Of a DNA stretch of 9,233 nt, positions 5,689 through 9,233 are shown in pieces. This DNA comes from an uncultured Clostridia bacterium (GTDB lineage: Bacteria > Bacillota_A > Clostridia > Oscillospirales > Oscillospiraceae), in NCBI GenBank assembly GCA_949289625.1, contig CASEPH010000090.1, positions 1 through 9,233 of the forward strand, in the 5' to 3' direction. Under the pieces are notes generated by a model. That model was not told the DNA's origin, did not search any database, and saw only the letters and a program-made list of their open reading frames with translations. Position 1 is the first letter of the stretch, and the number at the start of each line of letters is the position of its first letter. The position numbers and the translations under genes are program-made.

Positions 5689-6573
5689 ATGGCTTTTTCA
5701 CTGTTACAGGATATTGTGGCTGCCGCTCAAGCCGAAGGGAAGCCTTTCTGGCGGATCGTGCTGGAGGAAAACTGCCGGGAGCAGGATTGCAGCGAGGAAA
5801 CCGCAATAGAAACCATGGCTGGGATGTATCGGGCTATGGAGGAGGCGGATCGGAACTATGGGCCGGAAATGCGCTCGGTCAGCGGTATGGCGGGCGGTGA
5901 CGGGGAAAAACTTCGACAGTACCGGAACAGCGGCTCCGGTATGCTGGGACCGTATCTGGATGAGGTGGTGGAAAAGGCCGTCAAAATGGCAGAATCCAAC
6001 GCCTGTATGCGGCGGATCGTGGCGGCACCTACAGCGGGATCCTGCGGCGTGATCCCGGCGGTGCTGCTGACCTACGAGCGGCAGCGGGCTGTGCTGCGGG
6101 AACAGATGATCGAGGCGCTGTTTACAGCTGCTGGAATCGGGGAAGTCATCGCGTGCAGCGCCAGCATTGCCGGTGCAGAGGGAGGCTGTCAGGCAGAGAT
6201 CGGTGCGGCCAGTGCTATGGCAGCCGGCGCACTGGTCCAATTGGAAGGAGGCTCTCTGGAGGCTATTTGCCATGGTGCGGCCCTGGCTCTCAAAAGCCTT
6301 TTGGGATTGACCTGCGATCCGGTGGCAGGCTTGGTGGAAGTGCCCTGCATCAAACGAAATGCTTCCGGCGCTGTGCTTGCAGTGACGGCGGCGCAGATGG
6401 CTCTGGCAGGGATTCGCAGCGCGGTGCCGCCGGATGAGGTGGTGGATTCCATGCGCAGAATCGGGAAGTTGATCCCCGGTTGTCTGCGGGAGACGGGCCT
6501 GGAGGGGCTGGCCACTACGCCCACGGCCCAGCGGGTGGCGAAAGCGCTGAAGGCCGGTGGGCCAGATGTTTGA
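5689..6573 (+). CDS. sdaAA: L-serine dehydratase, iron-sulfur-dependent, alpha subunit (catalytic)
   Basis: The 294-residue protein is the catalytic alpha subunit that carries the 4Fe-4S cluster and pairs with SdaAB. Recognisable stretches are the SGSGMLG region (about 81-87), RRIVAAPTAGSCGVIPAVLL, GAEGGCQAEIGAASAMAAGA and LGLTCDPVAGLVEVPCIKRN. Cysteines 167, 209 and 220 lie in the three segments expected to ligate the cluster. Their spacing (42 and 11 residues) equals that of the cluster ligands C343, C385 and C396 in the structurally known single-chain Legionella enzyme, recalled from the literature. The fourth iron site would be free to bind serine. Length is normal for a separate alpha subunit. 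Start ATG 5689 abuts the sdaAB stop and has GGAGG eight bases upstream. Such enzymes are oxygen-sensitive, which fits an anaerobe. I see no convincing terminator after the gene, so some transcripts may run into rny. Confidence 0.96.
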   Translation: MAFSLLQDIVAAAQAEGKPFWRIVLEENCREQDCSEETAIETMAGMYRAMEEADRNYGPEMRSVSGMAGGDGEKLRQYRNSGSGMLGPYLDEVVEKAVKMAESNACMRRIVAAPTAGSCGVIPAVLLTYERQRAVLREQMIEALFTAAGIGEVIACSASIAGAEGGCQAEIGAASAMAAGALVQLEGGSLEAICHGAALALKSLLGLTCDPVAGLVEVPCIKRNASGAVLAVTAAQMALAGIRSAVPPDEVVDSMRRIGKLIPGCLRETGLEGLATTPTAQRVAKALKAGGPDV

Positions 6574-6651
6574 TTTTGCAGACGGGCAAAAACGAAAAAC
6601 AGCACAAACTGCACTTTTGTGCATCGATTATTAACATTTTATTCATTCTTC

Positions 6652-6680
6652 TTGACATCCAACCGGCCACGCTATACAAT
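6652..6680 (+). promoter_or_regulatory. Near-consensus sigma-A promoter of rny
   Basis: TTGACA (6652-6657) is a perfect -35 box. A 17-base spacer and TACAAT (6675-6680, one mismatch) follow. The transcript would start near 6687, giving a leader of about 95 bases before rny. Confidence 0.85.
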
Positions 6681-6685
6681 ATAGG

Positions 6686-6731
6686 ATGCAAATTAGTATG
6701 GTTACACTGTAAATTGTGTTGAAATTTGCAT
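6686..6731 (+). promoter_or_regulatory. Inverted repeat in the rny leader
   Basis: ATGCAAATT (6686-6694) and AATTTGCAT (6723-6731) are perfectly complementary over nine bases and enclose 28 bases. Because transcription is predicted to start at about 6687, the hairpin would sit at the very 5' end of the mRNA, where terminal pairing can protect or regulate a transcript. Its AT-rich stem is only moderately stable. A regulatory role is inference. Confidence 0.35.
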
Positions 6732-6781
6732 GAAGACCTGTTATTTGTTTATTTTTTGTTTAAGGAGGTGTATCAGAGAGA

Positions 6782-8329
6782 ATGCTCATAAAAATCATAT
6801 TGACCATTGTTGGCTTCCTGGTGGGTGCGGTTGTGATCTTCCCGGTGGCAGTCAACTATCGGAAGCGCACTGCGGAAAAGGAGATCGGTAGCGCCGAAGA
6901 AGAAGCCAAACGGATCATTAATGAATCCATCAAGAGTGCGGAGAATAAGAAGCGCGAAATGCTGGTGGAGGCCAAGGAGGAAATCCATAAGAGTCGGAAC
7001 GAGCATGATAAGGAGATGCGAGACCGGCGCAACGAGCTCCAAAAGCAGGAGCGGCGGCTGCAGCAAAAGGAGGAATCCTTGGATAGAAAGGCGGACCAGT
7101 ACGAACGCAAGGACGAGGAACTCTCCAAAAAGCTTGCCAATGTGGCTGCGGCCCAGGAAGAAGTTTCCGAGATCAAGCGGGCGCAGCTGGAAATGCTGGA
7201 GAAGATCTCTGGCATGACCACTGATGAGGCAAAGGACTATTTGCTGAAGAACGTGGAGGCGGAAGTCCGGCACGAGACTGCCATGAAGATCAAGGAGGTC
7301 CAGACTCAACTTAAGGAAGAGGCGGATCAAACCGCCCGGGAGATTATCGCCACGGCCATTCAGCGCTGTGCGGCAGATCATACCGCGGAGACCACTATTT
7401 CGGTGGTACCCCTACCCAACGATGAAATGAAAGGCCGGATCATTGGCCGTGAGGGTCGAAATATTCGTGCCCTGGAGACCAAGACTGGTGTGGATCTCAT
7501 CATTGACGATACGCCGGAGGCCATCACCCTGTCCAGCTTTGATCCCGTACGTCGAGAGATTGCACGGATTGCCCTGGAAAAGCTGATTGCTGACGGACGG
7601 ATTCAGCCCACCCATATCGACAATATGGTGGACAAGGCCCGGCGGGAGGTGGAGCAGACCATCAAGCAGGAGGGCGAACGCGCCACCTTTGAAACCGGCG
7701 TACATGGACTGCACCCCGAGCTCATCAAGCTGCTGGGCCGGCAGAAATACCGCACCAGCTACGGGCAAAATGTGCTCAATCACTCCATTGAAGTGGCTCA
7801 TCTCAGCGGCCTGATGGCTGCAGAACTGGGCGAGGACGTGACCCTAGCCAAGCGGGCTGGATTGCTCCATGACCTGGGTAAATCCGTGGACCATGAGATG
7901 GAGGGCAGCCATGTGGCCCTGGGCGTGGAGCTGGCCAAGAAGTACAAGGAAAGCCCTCTGGTAGTCCATGCCATTGAAGCCCACCATGGAGATGTGGAAC
8001 CGCAAACCGTCATCGCCTGCATTGTTCAGGCGGCAGACGCCATTTCCGCGGCACGACCCGGTGCCCGGAGAGAGAATGTGGAAAACTATGTCAAGCGTCT
8101 TGAAAAGCTGGAGGAACTGACCTCCTCCTTCCACGGCGTGGAGAAGGCCTATGCCATCCAGGCCGGCAGAGAAGTCAGAATCATGGTAAAGCCTGAGGAA
8201 GTATCTGAGGACAACATGATTATTCTGGCCCGCGACATCGCCAGAAAAATCGAAAATGAACTTGAATATCCCGGCCAGATCAAGGTCAATCTCATTCGAG
8301 AGACCAAGGCCGTTGAATATGCCAAATAA
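6782..8329 (+). CDS. rny: Ribonuclease Y (membrane-anchored endoribonuclease)
   Basis: The 515-residue protein has all RNase Y parts in order (B. subtilis RNase Y has 520). An N-terminal membrane helix (about 3-24) is followed by a long charged coiled coil (about 30-160, rich in K, E and R). A KH RNA-binding domain has the signature [12 protein letters not shown] (218-229). A C-terminal HD phosphohydrolase domain carries H334, the H363-D364 pair in [17 protein letters not shown], and later EAHHGD. RNase Y starts decay and processing of many mRNAs in Firmicutes at the inner face of the membrane, cleaving single-stranded RNA with divalent metal at the HD site. Start ATG 6782 follows a strong AAGGAGGTG (6762-6770) at an 11-base distance, a little long but with no better start. 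The promoter and a structured leader precede it, and a strong terminator follows before its conserved neighbour ymdB. Confidence 0.98.
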   Translation: MLIKIILTIVGFLVGAVVIFPVAVNYRKRTAEKEIGSAEEEAKRIINESIKSAENKKREMLVEAKEEIHKSRNEHDKEMRDRRNELQKQERRLQQKEESLDRKADQYERKDEELSKKLANVAAAQEEVSEIKRAQLEMLEKISGMTTDEAKDYLLKNVEAEVRHETAMKIKEVQTQLKEEADQTAREIIATAIQRCAADHTAETTISVVPLPNDEMKGRIIGREGRNIRALETKTGVDLIIDDTPEAITLSSFDPVRREIARIALEKLIADGRIQPTHIDNMVDKARREVEQTIKQEGERATFETGVHGLHPELIKLLGRQKYRTSYGQNVLNHSIEVAHLSGLMAAELGEDVTLAKRAGLLHDLGKSVDHEMEGSHVALGVELAKKYKESPLVVHAIEAHHGDVEPQTVIACIVQAADAISAARPGARRENVENYVKRLEKLEELTSSFHGVEKAYAIQAGREVRIMVKPEEVSEDNMIILARDIARKIENELEYPGQIKVNLIRETKAVEYAK

Positions 8330-8339
8330 GTGTCATTTT

Positions 8340-8366
8340 CCCGGCGCCTGTGGGCGCCGGGTTTTT
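8340..8366 (+). terminator. Intrinsic terminator between rny and ymdB
   Basis: A perfect nine-pair all-GC stem (8340-8348 with 8353-8361) closes a four-base loop and is followed by five T residues (8362-8366). It begins 11 bases after the rny stop codon. It should largely uncouple ymdB from the rny promoter. Confidence 0.93.
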
Positions 8367-8387
8367 CTGAAGAATTGGCGGATTTTC

Positions 8388-8416
8388 TTGTAATTCCCCG
8401 CCGATTTCGGTATAAT
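8388..8416 (+). promoter_or_regulatory. Sigma-A-type promoter of ymdB
   Basis: TTGTAA (8388-8393), a 17-base spacer and a perfect TATAAT (8411-8416). Transcription would begin near 8423, which excludes the in-frame ATG at 8418 and supports the start at 8448. Confidence 0.8.
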
Positions 8417-8447
8417 AATGGACAGAGAATACCCGGGAGGACAAATT

Positions 8448-9221
8448 ATGCAGGAATATATATTGGCCGTGGGAGACGTGGTGGGCTCCCAGGGCCTTCG
8501 CTATCTTGGCAAAAAGCTGCCGGAGCTGAAGCGGAAGTGGCAGCCGGTATTTACAGTGGTCAACGGGGAAAACGCCTCCAACGTGGGCTTGACGCCCCGG
8601 CAGGCGGAGGATATGTTCGCCGCAGGAGCCGATGTGATTACGCTGGGGAACCACGCCTTCCGCCAACGGTCGATTTTGGATTATCTGGAGGATTGCCCCT
8701 ATCTCCTTCGGCCGGCAAACTATGCGCCGCAAACGCCGGGACGGGGGTATGGATGCTTCGATTCTCCCTCCGGAACCGTGGCGGTGGTCAATCTCATCGG
8801 CCGGTGCAACATGGACTACGGGCCGGACAACCCCTTCTTGATGATGGACAAGATCCTTCCTGCGTGCCAGGAGGCAAAGTATATTTTGATGGACTTTCAT
8901 GCGGAGGCTACCTCTGAAAAGCTGGCCATGGGCTATATGCTCGACGGCAAGATCACGGCCCTGTGGGGCACCCATACCCATGTGCCCACTGCCGATGCCC
9001 AGGTGCTGCCAGGGGGCACCGGCTATATTACGGATCTGGGCATGACTGGACCGAAGCATTCCGTTATCGGTATTGAACCCAGACTATCCATCGAAAAATT
9101 CCGGGGTGGCGTCTACAGTCCCTATCAGCCGGCCCAGGGAGGCTGCCTGCTCTCCGGGGCGGTGTTTACGGTGGATTCGGAGACAGGCCGGTGCCTGGAG
9201 GTACGGCAGATTACCGTTTGA
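8448..9221 (+). CDS. ymdB: YmdB-type metallophosphoesterase (2',3'-cyclic-nucleotide phosphodiesterase family, TIGR00282)
   Basis: The 257-residue protein carries the metal-binding residues of the YmdB family in order: D10 in AVGDVVGSQG, E41-N42 in VNGENASNVGL, N68-H69 in LGNHAF, H151 in DFHAE, and H176 and H178 in GTHTHVPTADA. The pattern lies within a few residues of B. subtilis YmdB (264 residues). That enzyme binds two metal ions, hydrolyses cyclic nucleotides including 2',3'-cAMP, and influences biofilm and motility decisions; the same role here is inferred. A longer frame opens at ATG 8418, but ATG 8448 is preferred because GGGAGGA (8434-8440) precedes it, the protein then begins with the family N-terminus MQEYILAVGD, and the promoter ends at 8416. 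It sits next to rny as in many Firmicutes, but with its own promoter. The stop codon overlaps the ribosome binding site of a following gene. Confidence 0.96.
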   Translation: MQEYILAVGDVVGSQGLRYLGKKLPELKRKWQPVFTVVNGENASNVGLTPRQAEDMFAAGADVITLGNHAFRQRSILDYLEDCPYLLRPANYAPQTPGRGYGCFDSPSGTVAVVNLIGRCNMDYGPDNPFLMMDKILPACQEAKYILMDFHAEATSEKLAMGYMLDGKITALWGTHTHVPTADAQVLPGGTGYITDLGMTGPKHSVIGIEPRLSIEKFRGGVYSPYQPAQGGCLLSGAVFTVDSETGRCLEVRQITV

Positions 9222-9227
9222 AAGGAG
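9221..9227 (+). promoter_or_regulatory. Ribosome binding site of a gene beyond the window
   Basis: AAAGGAG begins at the last base of the ymdB stop codon. No start codon is present in the remaining six bases, so a co-transcribed gene probably begins at or just past the window end. spoVS is a common neighbour in related genomes, but nothing here identifies it. Confidence 0.6.
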
Positions 9228-9233
9228 TGCTGT

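Noticed and set aside
6574..6622. Hairpins after sdaAA (TTTTGC/GCAAAA and GCACAAA/TTTGTGC) as a terminator
   Set aside because: The stems are short and AT-rich and neither is followed by a T-tract, so they do not meet the standard of the other terminators here.
5704..6624. A 306-codon minus-strand frame opposite sdaAA
   Set aside because: sdaAA is unambiguous, and the antisense translation shows no family motif and unusual composition rich in H, R, C and S.
8292..9059. A 255-codon minus-strand frame opposite ymdB
   Set aside because: It covers the ymdB promoter and coding region, has no recognisable domain, and is explained as a shadow frame.
1..9233. A novel defence, mobile or biosynthetic system
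   Set aside because: No integrase, transposase, toxin-antitoxin pair, CRISPR array, direct repeats or clustered unknown genes are visible; the genes are mainly core functions with even composition.

Overview
The window looks like ordinary chromosome from a moderately GC-rich, spore-forming Firmicute of the class Clostridia, probably a gut or other anaerobic species. The grounds are a spoVT gene (sporulation), the paired rny-ymdB genes, a two-subunit iron-sulfur L-serine dehydratase, a flavin/Fe-S ene-reductase of the kind common in anaerobes, strong AGGAGG-type ribosome binding sites, and near-consensus housekeeping promoters with 17-base spacers. The species cannot be fixed from the sequence alone.

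Layout. (1) Positions 3-788 hold the 3' part of a membrane-bound LuxR-type regulator, cut by the window edge and ending inside its own terminator hairpin. (2) 915-1454 is spoVT, behind a candidate forespore-type promoter and ahead of a strong terminator. (3) 1588-2016 encodes a small protein with two membrane helices and no recognised function, followed by a perfect 15-bp inverted repeat. (4) 2179-2679 is a MarR-family regulator with its own promoter and terminator. (5) 2802-4724, the only minus-strand gene, is a 640-residue Old Yellow Enzyme/2,4-dienoyl-CoA reductase-type oxidoreductase with its own promoter. (6) 5023-6573 is an sdaAB-sdaAA operon for L-serine dehydratase, with the two genes directly abutting. 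(7) 6782-8329 is rny (RNase Y), with a consensus promoter and a leader of about 95 bases. (8) 8448-9221 is ymdB (metallophosphoesterase), separated from rny by a strong terminator and a new promoter. A ribosome binding site overlapping its stop codon shows that another gene follows just outside the window.

How the genes relate. Most are short independent transcription units, and promoters and terminators are unusually easy to read. The serine dehydratase subunits form one enzyme (L-serine to pyruvate and ammonia). RNase Y (mRNA decay) and YmdB (cyclic-nucleotide phosphodiesterase family) are conserved neighbours in Firmicutes. The MarR gene and the ene-reductase converge, so any regulatory link between them is unproven.

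I found no mobile element, CRISPR array, rRNA or tRNA, and no convincing new multi-gene system. The items most worth a second look are the ene-reductase with unknown substrate, the forespore-like promoter before spoVT, the structured rny leader, the uncharacterised two-helix membrane protein, and two genes whose longest-ORF starts are ruled out by promoter positions.
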